DNA from: an uncultured Clostridia bacterium
GTDB lineage: Bacteria > Bacillota > Clostridia > TANB77 > CAG-508
Direction: 5' to 3'
Assembly (NCBI GenBank): GCA_934140005.1
Contig: CAKPBB010000028.1
Coordinates: 1-17,795, forward strand
DNA length: 17,795 nt
Within the stretch, counting starts at the first letter, position 1; every line of letters starts with the position of its first letter. Both the position numbers and the translations under genes were made by a program. This document shows positions 1 through 7,659 of the stretch, in pieces. The notes beneath the pieces are model-generated. The model saw nothing but the letters and a program-made list of their open reading frames with translations, made no database searches and was not told the origin of the DNA.

Positions 1-243
1 GGAAATGGTACATCTTCTAATAATAGATATAGAAAGTTCATAAAGTTAAAAATCTCAAATGTTGCATCAATTACAGCGGGAAATAATTTTTTGATTTGTA
101 TAAAAAATGATGGTTCTGTGTATGGAACAGGTACAAATCAATATGGAATTCTAGGACGCTGGATAGGAGTAGATAGAAAAACACCAAACAGTAGGTATAA
201 AACAGCATTTGATTGGGTAGAATGTCCAGAACTAGAGATATAA
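1..243 (+). CDS. RCC1-repeat surface protein, 3' end only
   Basis: Open from base 1 in frame 1 to TAA at 241-243, giving the last 80 residues of a larger protein. The visible part holds one RCC1-type blade (a 'DGSVYGTGTNQYGILG' stretch) and ends in PELEI. The last 43 residues nearly match the end of the RCC1 protein at 14474-17569, while the residues before them differ clearly, so the two are paralogues with a conserved tail. By analogy the missing N-terminus probably carries the same prepilin-like segment, but that lies outside the window. RCC1 blades form beta-propellers that usually bind proteins; in bacterial surface proteins the ligand is generally unknown. No U-rich terminator follows on the plus strand; the palindrome at 253-277 comes directly after the gene. 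Confidence 0.85.
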   Translation, partial: GNGTSSNNRYRKFIKLKISNVASITAGNNFLICIKNDGSVYGTGTNQYGILGRWIGVDRKTPNSRYKTAFDWVECPELEI

Positions 244-254
244 AATAAAAAATG

Positions 255-275
255 CTTTAAGTTCGAGACTTAAAG
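255..275 (+). repeat. Left inverted-repeat recombination site of switch A
   Basis: A 21-bp site: arm CTTTAAG, core TTCGAGA, arm CTTAAAG. It is the exact reverse complement of the site at 425-445. The arms are palindromic and the core is asymmetric, which gives the site an orientation, as expected for a site-specific recombinase target. Extra flanking pairs (253-277, with A/T pairs beyond) lengthen the palindrome. Read on the minus strand it is followed by TTTTTT, so it can also act as an intrinsic terminator for the minus-strand promoter inside the segment. Confidence 0.85.
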
Positions 276-424
276 CATCATTAATATTTACAAAAATTCT
301 ATCATTAGAATAGTTTGAAGTCAACTGTTTTGAAATAATTTTTATGGAATATTTTAAAAGAATGAAATATGAAAAAGACATGAAAGTATAGTAAAATATA
401 TCGCTTTGTGTCTTTTTTTATTTA
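276..424. promoter_or_regulatory. Candidate invertible promoter segment A (inverton), in OFF orientation
   Basis: A 149-bp segment bounded by perfect 21-bp inverted repeats, directly upstream of the prepilin-like LRR gene. It contains a good promoter on the minus strand (296-324) and no convincing plus-strand promoter. Inversion would move the -10 box to about 399-404 facing the gene, with transcription starting near 411. Size and repeat length resemble known phase-variable promoter switches of Clostridioides difficile and Bacteroides. Near the right end, AAAAAGACA (372-380) can pair with TGTCTTTTT (409-417) ahead of more T residues, possibly a weak terminator in the present orientation. That the segment really inverts is inference from architecture. 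Confidence 0.75.
296..324 (-). promoter_or_regulatory. Promoter inside switch A, facing away from the LRR gene
   Basis: On the minus strand, -35 TTGACT (319-324), 17-bp spacer, -10 TAGAAT (296-301). It fires toward the left repeat and the end of the upstream RCC1 gene. Box sequences and parts of the spacer are shared with the promoter at 14051-14079 (22 of 29 positions by my alignment), which supports a common origin and function. Confidence 0.8.
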
Positions 425-445
425 CTTTAAGTCTCGAACTTAAAG
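425..445 (-). repeat. Right inverted-repeat recombination site of switch A
   Basis: Arm CTTTAAG, core TCTCGAA, arm CTTAAAG: the exact reverse complement of 255-275. No T-run follows on the plus strand, so after inversion a transcript crossing this site should continue into the LRR gene leader. Confidence 0.85.
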
Positions 446-474
446 AAATCCGTAAAAATAAAATAGAAGTTTTG

Positions 475-600
475 AAATGGTTTTCTTTCAAATAAAAACA
501 AAGTCATTAGACCTTTGTTTTTTATGGATTGAAGAGAAAAATATCTTATGAATTAGAATGAAATTAGATATTTTTCTCTGCATTAAAACATAGGAGGAAA
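475..600 (+). ncRNA. Conserved hairpin-rich 5' leader of the LRR gene
   Basis: Three helices are visible. (1) GTTTT (480-484) with AAAAC (495-499). (2) AAAAACAAAG (494-503) with CTTTGTTTTT (513-522), followed by T523 and an ATGGATT block, resembling a weak intrinsic terminator. (3) A 13-bp stem, 533-545 with 567-579, just before the ribosome binding site AGGAGG (592-597). Helices 1 and 2 share the same A-rich strand and exclude each other. The same order, with compensating sequence changes in helix 3, occurs at 14351-14466. I do not recognise a known riboswitch family. Confidence 0.55.
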
Positions 601-607
601 ATCATAT

Positions 608-3600
608 ATGGACAAAAGAAAAGACAAAGAAATACAAAAGCAAGTTCAGTATAATTTGAAAAGTAAAAAAGGCATAACATTAATAGCCTTAGTTATTTCA
701 ATAATTGTGATGTTGATTCTTGCAGGAGTAAGCTTAAATGCAACAATTGGAGATAATGGAATAATTTCAAAAGCTAAAGTTGCAAATATGCAGTATTCAA
801 TGTCTGCATTAGAGGAATTTTTGCAGAGTAAATATATTGAATTATATACTGAAATGGACAGCCAAGATACAAAATTAGATTATTTATTAAATAATTTAGA
901 TACAAGAAGCTATATTCAAAAGTCTAAAAACGGTGATTGCTTTTTTATAGATGCAACAACAGGAAATGTATATTATTTTATTGAAAAAGCTGCATTACCA
1001 GATGATATAAAAAATACATTAGTTGGTGGAAATAATTCTTTAACAGGCAAGAGCATTTGGGCTGATTTTAATGATATATATGGAATTACATCTGATTTAA
1101 AAGTATACTATTGTGGAAATAATTATAATGATAGATTAGGTGCAAATGATGAAAAAACTTCTATAAACTTATCAAATAAATATGTGTCTGGTATGGAAAA
1201 GGGAACAAATTGGGCTAATGCAATGGGATTTGAAAAAGATGTAAGTCTAGCTGATTTAACAACTGTAACAGAACTAACAATAACTGATGATAATTTAGAT
1301 TTTTCATTAGCATATAATCTAGGTAATTTAAAGAGAATTACTTTTAAAAATCTGATTAAAGATAATTTAAATGGAATTAATTTAGTAAATTCATTACAAT
1401 ATGTATATTTTGATAATTGTCAAATTAATGATTATAGTGCACTTAGCAGCTGCACGAATTTGCAGTATTTGTATATGCGTTTGCCAAAAGATATGACAGA
1501 AGAAATAGCCAATACTCAGGTATTAAATTTATGTGATTCAGAAAAAGGCATAGGAAAAGCTGATTTGCCAAAATTAGAATATTTTGGAGTATTTGGTGTA
1601 AATGAAACTTATAGAGATATAAATTATGCAAATTATATGGGTAAGTATTCTTCATTATCAAAACTAACAGATATAAGTCCTTTTGCTAATATTTCATCAA
1701 AAAAATATATTAAATATTTATATTTAAATGGTACAAGTATAAAATCTTTTAAAAGTTTAGAAGATTTTTCAAATTTAAAAACTATAGTTATGCATAATGT
1801 AAATGGTTATGAAAGCTTTGAAGGAATATCAAATAAGCCTAATTTGGAATATATTTATGCTCAATATGGAACAGCCTATTCATTGTATGGTTTAGAAAAT
1901 AATAATAAATTACGTTATCTAAGAGTAGATAATGATAGTAATTTAACTACTTTAAAAGGATTAATAAATTGTAATAATCTAAAAGTTTTATATGCATATA
2001 ATTGTAATTTAGGGCTAAATGAGGAAGAAAATAAAAGTGAAAATGATGCGTTATATGCATTAAAAGATATAAGTTTGACAAATATAAATTTAGAAAATAA
2101 TAAACTAAAATGGGTTAGTTATTTAAAAAATTGTACTAATTTAGTTGAATTATATTTGAATGGAAATGATGATATGTATGGCGAGGATTTGGTACAAATT
2201 TCTAGTCTTATTCAAAAATGTGGTAATAATCAGAGCATACCAGTAAAGTATTCTTTATTGCTATTGGATAATAATACGACAAAATTAGACTTGAAAAATG
2301 AAAAAATAAATATTGATAATTTTAAAACGTTAAAAGGAAAAACAAGACTCGAAAAATTAGATTTGCAAAATTTAAAATTAACAAAAACTGTAGCTGGAAA
2401 AGAAATTGAAATTGATACTGCTGAATATGATTCTATTTTAAATGAAGTATTATCAACTTTAACTAACATGAAAAATATAAGATTATCAAATATTTCTGGG
2501 TTAAATACAATAACTTTTGTTAAGAATATGCAAGGTTTAAAAGAAATAATTTTAAGCGGTACAAATGTATCTACAGGTACAAAAGATGATAAAGGAAATG
2601 ATACAGGCTTAGAACTTTTAAATAATATTGATACAATGCTTAGCCTTGAAGTTGATAAAAGTGATATAGACCTATCAAAGATAACTCAAACTTTAAATAG
2701 ATTTTCTTCGGGATACCACAATAGTTCGAACTTCTTTAATGGATTATATGCTTTGAAATGTACTGTGAAAAATTTACAAACTTTGAACAATTCCACATGT
2801 GGATTAACAAAATTATGTTTGACAGCATTTCCAAATGGAGAAGTTGCAGATTTAAGCAATTGTATTACTTTAAAGCAGTATTCTTCACTATATGAACATC
2901 ATAGTGGAAATGTAAAACTACCAGATTCAGTAGAAGAAATGTATTTAGATCAGTCTTATATATATGGTAGCTTTCCTAATAATTTAAAGAGTATATATTT
3001 TCATAATACATTAACAAATGATGTGTTAAAAAATTTAGCGCAAAGCTGTCCAAATTTGGAAAGTTTACAAGCTGGTTGTAATACTGTGACTGATTTGAGT
3101 TGCTTATCAACTGCTGTATTTAAAGATAGTTTACAAACTTTAATTCTTTCAGGTGATTCATCTCATCAATCTAGTCCAATTAAGTTAATGAATTTGAATG
3201 GCTTGGATGGATTTAGTAGTTTGAATAAATTGCAAATTGAATATACAGAATTGAATGATATTACAGAGCTAAAGAATTGTCCAAATTTAAAAGAATTAAT
3301 ATTAAGAATTTCAAAAATAAAAAGTATTTCTTCATTAAATGATTTGACATCAATAGAAAAACTAACTTTAGACAATAATAGTATCGCATCTTTACATGGA
3401 ATTGAAAATTTAAAGAATATGCATACGCTAGATATCACAAAAAATACAGTTAGTGATATAACGCAATATGAAGAAAATGGTTCTATAAAAACAGTAACAA
3501 ATGCATCAATAATAGCAAATTTGCATCCTAATAATGGAGGAAAATTAGAAAGAATATATTTGGAAAATAATCCAATTACAGAGCTAAATGAAATATCAAA

Positions 3601-3631
3601 ATTGAACTGGACAAGCAAATCAGGATTTTAA
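608..3631 (+). CDS. Prepilin-like leucine-rich-repeat surface protein
   Basis: A 1007-residue protein. Residues 1-21 are basic; K-K-G22 then I-T-L-I-A-L-V and a hydrophobic stretch to about 45 match a type III (prepilin-type) signal with probable cleavage after G22. The Glu usual at +5 of mature type IV pilins is Ala here. A short module around 113-124 (FIDATTGNVYYF) recurs in the other prepilin-like protein at residues 156-169. From about residue 220 to the end come many internalin-like leucine-rich repeats of the L-x-x-L-x-L-x-x-N/T-x-I type (for example LEKLTLDNNSIASLHGIENL), so the bulk is probably an exposed curved adhesin-like domain. There is no LPXTG motif; it ends in SGF. AGGAGG lies 10 nt before ATG 608. 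Expression is likely set by the invertible promoter upstream. Ligand and anchoring mode are unknown. Confidence 0.85.
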   Translation: MDKRKDKEIQKQVQYNLKSKKGITLIALVISIIVMLILAGVSLNATIGDNGIISKAKVANMQYSMSALEEFLQSKYIELYTEMDSQDTKLDYLLNNLDTRSYIQKSKNGDCFFIDATTGNVYYFIEKAALPDDIKNTLVGGNNSLTGKSIWADFNDIYGITSDLKVYYCGNNYNDRLGANDEKTSINLSNKYVSGMEKGTNWANAMGFEKDVSLADLTTVTELTITDDNLDFSLAYNLGNLKRITFKNLIKDNLNGINLVNSLQYVYFDNCQINDYSALSSCTNLQYLYMRLPKDMTEEIANTQVLNLCDSEKGIGKADLPKLEYFGVFGVNETYRDINYANYMGKYSSLSKLTDISPFANISSKKYIKYLYLNGTSIKSFKSLEDFSNLKTIVMHNVNGYESFEGISNKPNLEYIYAQYGTAYSLYGLENNNKLRYLRVDNDSNLTTLKGLINCNNLKVLYAYNCNLGLNEEENKSENDALYALKDISLTNINLENNKLKWVSYLKNCTNLVELYLNGNDDMYGEDLVQISSLIQKCGNNQSIPVKYSLLLLDNNTTKLDLKNEKINIDNFKTLKGKTRLEKLDLQNLKLTKTVAGKEIEIDTAEYDSILNEVLSTLTNMKNIRLSNISGLNTITFVKNMQGLKEIILSGTNVSTGTKDDKGNDTGLELLNNIDTMLSLEVDKSDIDLSKITQTLNRFSSGYHNSSNFFNGLYALKCTVKNLQTLNNSTCGLTKLCLTAFPNGEVADLSNCITLKQYSSLYEHHSGNVKLPDSVEEMYLDQSYIYGSFPNNLKSIYFHNTLTNDVLKNLAQSCPNLESLQAGCNTVTDLSCLSTAVFKDSLQTLILSGDSSHQSSPIKLMNLNGLDGFSSLNKLQIEYTELNDITELKNCPNLKELILRISKIKSISSLNDLTSIEKLTLDNNSIASLHGIENLKNMHTLDITKNTVSDITQYEENGSIKTVTNASIIANLHPNNGGKLERIYLENNPITELNEISKLNWTSKSGF

Positions 3632-3653
3632 TTTACTTTTTATAATAGTATCA

Positions 3654-3686
3654 GAAGCACTTTGAATATAAAACTCAAAGTGCTTC
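3654..3686. terminator. Hairpin between convergent genes
   Basis: GAAGCACTTTGA (3654-3665) pairs perfectly with TCAAAGTGCTTC (3675-3686) around a 9-nt loop, between the ends of the LRR gene (plus) and the U32 gene (minus). T-runs on either side are weak, but the position and 12-bp stem suggest a bidirectional terminator. Confidence 0.6.
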
Positions 3687-3708
3687 CGACTGTTGAAAAA
3701 AATATGTT

Positions 3709-6153
3709 TTATTTCATTTTACCATTGGTATATTCTTTGCCTTCAAATCTTTCTTTATTTTTTACTTTATTAATAATGTTTTGAATTTCATCAATACTCT
3801 CATCTAAAATGTCAATTCTTACACTTGAAATTAAAGAAATAAAGTCATTATAATTTATAGATGTAATTTTACTATTATAAATTGTGGTTATTGTACAAGT
3901 ATTATCTGGAACAATTCTAAATTCAAAACCTAAACGATCTTTTAAGAAAAACTTTGAATTTTCCAAGCACAATTTTTTACATTCAGGATAACATTTATTA
4001 CTTTTTCCTAAATAACAGTAATTATTTGTCATAAGAGGTGTTTTGCCATAGACTAATAATTCTATATCTATATTATTTTTTTCTAATAAATCTAATAGTT
4101 CTAATTTTTCTAATTCAACAGAAGGCATTATTCTATTTATACCTAGCGTGTATAATTCATTAGCTGTTTCATTATTGTATATATTTAAGGTAAAGTTACC
4201 AATAATAGGAAGTTTATATTTTTTTACAAATTCAATTTGTGATTGATGTGAAATTACAAAACCAGATACTCCTAAATTTGTAGCTTTTTTTATAGTGTTT
4301 TTAAGCTTTTCAACATATTTATCTTTTACAATTGTTGGTATAAATAAAAATACGTTAAATCTATCACAAAGATTTCTAATAATACTTTCATATTCAGGCA
4401 AGTAAAAATATTTATAAGGTATATATATAGTATCTATGTTTTTCAATTCTAAATAATTAAATTTTTTATTTAAAATATTCAACATTAAAGATATTGAAGT
4501 AGAAGAGGCTTCTCTTGTTGAAGTAGATAATGGTAAGTGAAATTCATTTGAAATATTATAAGTGTATTTATTTTTAACTTTCTGTTCTAACATTGAAAAA
4601 GCATTTCTTCTTAATTCATTTAAAGTACTTATTTTTGGAATAAATAAGTTTTCTTCTAACTCAATATCGATATTTTTAAAAGTAAATTGTGTATTTCCAG
4701 TTTTTGAAAGCTGAGAAACTATTTTTTCTCTAGTGATAGGTGAATTTTTTGCTTCTTCTGGAATTATATCACTTTTTATAGTTACTGATAAATTTTTATA
4801 AAAACCTTCTAATCCATCAATTGTAAATTCTATTGGCTTATTTTTATAAATTTTTATATTAGCATTTAGAGGAATATTTAAAAGTTCTTTATCGTTTTTA
4901 AAAGATAAATTTGACTTTTCATCTAATTTTTTACTATTAATTTTGAAAACTGACATACCATTAGCAATTTTTCCTTTCATTCTACCAAGAGTTACGATCT
5001 TGCCAGTTTCTAAATAAGGATAATTTTGTTTTTTAATCATTAACTCAGAAATGTTATAATTTTCACCATTAATAGAAATTCTGTCTCCAACAGAAACACT
5101 GTTTTCAAGTTGTAATGTGATGTGACCTTTTTCTGGATTGAACTTTTGTATTTTTCCAAGAAATAATCCCATATTATTTGATTTTTTTGTATATATCAAA
5201 TTTGTATTTGGTTTTTCTGAAAAATGCCCAGTAGAAAAATTACCTCTATTAAATACTTGCATAAGTTCTTCTATATCAGACAAATTTGTATCGGTATTTT
5301 TAATATTTAGCTCTGCATGAATTTTTTCTAATAATAATTCATTTGAAAGATTGATGTTGTTTAATACTAAATCGATGTATTTTCTATAAATTCTTGTAAC
5401 TGTTGCAACATATTCAGGTGATTTTAATCTACCTTCAATTTTAAAGCAGTCAATACCAGATTTTATTAAGTTAGGTAAAAAATCAATTGCATTTTGGTCA
5501 CGAGGACTAAGCAAATAACCTTTATCTAATATATTTTTATTTGAATATAATTCATAAGGTAATCTACAAGGTTGAGCACACATACCACGATTTCCAGATC
5601 TATTTCCAACCATACTTGAAAATAAACATTGCCCTGAATAAGATATGCAAAGAGCACCATGAATAAAAACTTCTAGTTCAACATCTGTATTTTTTCTAAT
5701 ATAATCAATTTCTTCAAAAGATAGCTCTCTTGAAAGGACGACTCTTTGAAATCCTAAGTTTTCTAATTGCTTTACTCCTGCTAAATTATGTACTGTCATT
5801 TGAGTGCTTGTGTGTAAAACAATTTCCGGATAATTGTTGTGTAGAATTGTTGCAAGTCCTAAATCTTGAATTATTATAGCATCAACTCCACAGTTGTATG
5901 CGAAAACAGCAAGATTAACAGCATCTTCTAATTCGTTTTCTTTTAAAAGAGTATTTAAAGTTAAATTGACTTTAACATTTCTAAGTTTTGCATATAATAT
6001 TGCTTCTTTTAAATTTTCATTATTAAAATTAGTTGCTCTGGCTCTGGCATTAAAATTGCTTGCACCTAAATATACAGCATTTGCACCGTTTTGCACAGCA
6101 GCTTTTAAGCAATCTAAATCTCCTACTGGAGAAAGTAATTCTGGAACTTTCAT
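3709..6153 (-). CDS. U32 family peptidase / RlhA-like hydroxylase, long form
   Basis: An 814-residue protein starting MKVPELLSPVGDLDCLKAAV, the typical start of the U32 family. The family signature is at about 161-176 (EVFIHGALCISYSGQC), followed by SSMVGNRSGNRGMCAQPCR. Cysteines 169, 176, 192 and 196 are suitably placed to be iron-sulfur ligands. Family members were first described as collagenases; characterised relatives (RlhA, UbiU/V, TrhP) are prephenate- or iron-sulfur-dependent RNA or quinone hydroxylation factors, with RlhA modifying C2501 of 23S rRNA. The length and extra middle and C-terminal domains fit the long Firmicute form, including a second cysteine-rich patch near CYPECKKLC. 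Substrate cannot be decided from sequence. The start has a modest AAAGGAT ribosome binding site and a good promoter at 6197-6225. It is divergent from the sortase gene. Confidence 0.9.
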   Translation of the reverse strand: MKVPELLSPVGDLDCLKAAVQNGANAVYLGASNFNARARATNFNNENLKEAILYAKLRNVKVNLTLNTLLKENELEDAVNLAVFAYNCGVDAIIIQDLGLATILHNNYPEIVLHTSTQMTVHNLAGVKQLENLGFQRVVLSRELSFEEIDYIRKNTDVELEVFIHGALCISYSGQCLFSSMVGNRSGNRGMCAQPCRLPYELYSNKNILDKGYLLSPRDQNAIDFLPNLIKSGIDCFKIEGRLKSPEYVATVTRIYRKYIDLVLNNINLSNELLLEKIHAELNIKNTDTNLSDIEELMQVFNRGNFSTGHFSEKPNTNLIYTKKSNNMGLFLGKIQKFNPEKGHITLQLENSVSVGDRISINGENYNISELMIKKQNYPYLETGKIVTLGRMKGKIANGMSVFKINSKKLDEKSNLSFKNDKELLNIPLNANIKIYKNKPIEFTIDGLEGFYKNLSVTIKSDIIPEEAKNSPITREKIVSQLSKTGNTQFTFKNIDIELEENLFIPKISTLNELRRNAFSMLEQKVKNKYTYNISNEFHLPLSTSTREASSTSISLMLNILNKKFNYLELKNIDTIYIPYKYFYLPEYESIIRNLCDRFNVFLFIPTIVKDKYVEKLKNTIKKATNLGVSGFVISHQSQIEFVKKYKLPIIGNFTLNIYNNETANELYTLGINRIMPSVELEKLELLDLLEKNNIDIELLVYGKTPLMTNNYCYLGKSNKCYPECKKLCLENSKFFLKDRLGFEFRIVPDNTCTITTIYNSKITSINYNDFISLISSVRIDILDESIDEIQNIINKVKNKERFEGKEYTNGKMK

Positions 6154-6196
6154 AATTCATATCCTTTATTAAAATTTTTCTAAACAATTGAATATC

Positions 6197-6225
6197 ATTA
6201 TAGCATAATTTACATAAAAGTACAA
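6197..6225 (-). promoter_or_regulatory. Promoter of the U32 gene
   Basis: Minus strand: -35 TTGTAC (6220-6225), 17-bp spacer, -10 TATAAT (6197-6202) with an extended TG two bases upstream. It lies about 45 bp before the U32 start codon. A weaker plus-strand candidate for the sortase gene overlaps it: TTGAAT 6188-6193 and TACATA 6211-6216. Confidence 0.75.
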
Positions 6226-6236
6226 ATAATTTAAGT

Positions 6237-6851
6237 ATGAATCAGATTTTAGTGACAAAATTAGATAATAGAAAAGAAATAAGAAATAAGATTAAATTTT
6301 TAAGTATATTCATAGTTTCAATTACTTCAGTAATTTTATTGACAATATATTTGATAACTGGATTTTTTTCTAAGAAAAAAGAAGAAAAAGTTAATCAATT
6401 ATATATTAATTTATCAAAAGTTCAAAAAATATATCAAGCAAACCAACTATCAAATAGCGAAAGTATTTTTTTAGGAACAATTAAAATACCAGAAATTAAT
6501 TTGGAGTATATGATATTTAACAATTTTGATGAAGATTTGCTAAAAATATCAATTTGTAAATTTTCTGGTAAAGATTTACAAAGCAAAAGTAATATATGTT
6601 TAGTTGGTCATAATTATGATGATAATAGATTTTTTGGAAATATAAAGAAACTGAGTGTAGGAAGTAAAATTATTATTGAAAATTTAGAAGAAGAGGAATA
6701 TATGTATATTGTAAATGATATATATGCAACAATGCCAAATGATTTATCTTGTGTGAATTACAGTAATAAATTTGAAAAAGAATTAACATTAGTAACATGC
6801 AATAATAGAAATGGTAAAAGAATAATTGTAAAAGCAGGAATAAGTCAATAA
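6237..6851 (+). CDS. Membrane-anchored sortase
   Basis: A 204-residue protein. Residues 1-20 are basic, one membrane helix spans about 21-43, and the rest is a sortase beta-barrel. Catalytic residues are all visible: His125 in LVGHN, Cys188 in TLVTC and Arg195 in GKRIIVKA. The TIKIPEINLEYMIF strand near 81-94 is also typical. Sortases are transpeptidases that cleave sorting signals of secreted proteins and join them to the cell wall or to pilin subunits. I cannot assign a class with certainty. No sorting-signal substrate is in the window, since neither complete surface protein ends in LPXTG plus a membrane segment. ATG 6237 lacks a Shine-Dalgarno sequence, but the membrane anchor begins close to it, so translation may be leaderless or weak. 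A plausible promoter overlaps the divergent U32 promoter. Confidence 0.85.
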   Translation: MNQILVTKLDNRKEIRNKIKFLSIFIVSITSVILLTIYLITGFFSKKKEEKVNQLYINLSKVQKIYQANQLSNSESIFLGTIKIPEINLEYMIFNNFDEDLLKISICKFSGKDLQSKSNICLVGHNYDDNRFFGNIKKLSVGSKIIIENLEEEEYMYIVNDIYATMPNDLSCVNYSNKFEKELTLVTCNNRNGKRIIVKAGISQ

Positions 6852-6966
6852 AAAAGAAAAAACAAGAAAATCAAAGAAAAAAAGAGGTTTGAAAAGAACA
6901 GAGGGGATATTGTAAAAACATTGTTTCTTTCAAAATAAAAAAGAAAAAATTGAGTGAATTAAAAAG

Positions 6967-6995
6967 TTGATAAAAAGAATATTAGATGTTATACT
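6967..6995 (+). promoter_or_regulatory. Promoter of the large noncoding RNA
   Basis: -35 TTGATA (6967-6972), 17-bp spacer, -10 TATACT (6990-6995), with an extended TG at 6987-6988. The expected start is about 7002. The 115 bases before it, after the sortase stop, are A-rich, with an imperfect hairpin (TTTGAAA 6888-6894 with TTTCAAA 6928-6934) and no gene. Confidence 0.75.
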
Positions 6996-7001
6996 TAAAA
7001 T

Positions 7002-7575
7002 GTTGGTGCATTATTCTAGTGTATGAACTTACTAAGAGGGTAGGCCTAAAAATCTACTAGAAAGGTATCACTTAAATCGAAGTTTCTTAAGCTTTGCGCA
7101 TTACGCCCAGTTTTGCGTGGACTTAGGGAGTAAAGAAATTAGGATAGACTATAATGGCATATAATTGATTCCTATTTTCGTTGAGACTTGAGTAACGAAA
7201 ACCTTAAGTACAAATTCTATGTATAATTTAGAAAAAGATTTGCGTAGGTGTGATATCTGTCTTGAGTGATTCTTGGGGATTAGACATTTTACATAGCTTC
7301 TATGAAACACGATTTGCAAAAGAGACTAGGAGTAAGTTAATCATATTCAAAGAAATTTTCTAGAATGTTTGCTCTAATTCAAGGGTAAAGGGTTGTGAGG
7401 ATTAAGGTACGGCTTCAGTGGTGATCTAGCTCCTTTTTTCAAGGTGTTTTTCTTAAATGGAAACGGCTAAATAGTAATGTTTAGTGAAAAACAGAGAAAT
7501 TCTGCTAGACCTTAAACCGTAAAATTTACTTGCATCTCTACCAACTGATGAATTTAAAAATGATTGGTAGAAATA
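7002..7575 (+). ncRNA. ole: OLE RNA (large noncoding RNA)
   Basis: About 570 bases without a coding frame, noticeably richer in G and C than the surrounding spacers. They sit between a strong promoter and a gene for a multi-span membrane protein with the hallmarks of OapA. Size, lack of coding and position match OLE (ornate, large, extremophilic) RNA, which is known to lie directly upstream of oapA and to form a membrane-bound ribonucleoprotein with OapA and OapB, linked to growth under alcohol, cold and Mg2+ stress. Visible helices include TTTTCGTT (7175-7182) with AACGAAAA (7194-7201) and, at the 3' end, CTACCAA (7548-7554) with TTGGTAG (7564-7570). Ends are estimates. The call rests mainly on context; a covariance-model search would settle it. 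Confidence 0.8.
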
Positions 7576-7659
7576 TTATTTGAATTTTTTAATTTGGATA
7601 ATATTTTTTTGTGTATATGTAGTTGGAAATATAAATATAATTAAGGAGTGTTTAAATTA

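Noticed and set aside
255..275. The 255-275 palindrome as a simple plus-strand terminator of the upstream RCC1 gene
   Set aside because: It lacks a T-run on the plus strand, and its exact inverted copy at 425-445 with an asymmetric core fits a recombination site better. The terminator role was kept only for the minus strand.
475..600. Cyclic di-GMP riboswitch (class I or II) before the pilin-like genes
   Set aside because: This was attractive because c-di-GMP riboswitches control type IV pili in some Clostridia, but I cannot find the conserved core sequences of either class here.
446..607. A constitutive plus-strand promoter between the right site of switch A and the LRR gene
   Set aside because: TTGAAA at 473-478 and TAAAAT-like boxes are present, but no pair has 16-18 bp spacing with acceptable sequences.
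3166..3618. A 150-residue minus-strand reading frame inside the LRR gene
   Set aside because: It is the opposite-strand shadow of a repetitive AT-rich gene, with no ribosome binding site and a phenylalanine/serine-rich composition typical of such shadows.
7002..7575. tmRNA, RNase P RNA or a group II intron as the large noncoding RNA
   Set aside because: No alanine-tRNA-like ends or proteolysis-tag frame, no recognisable RNase P core, and no intron domain V or reverse transcriptase. The OapA neighbour explains the RNA better.
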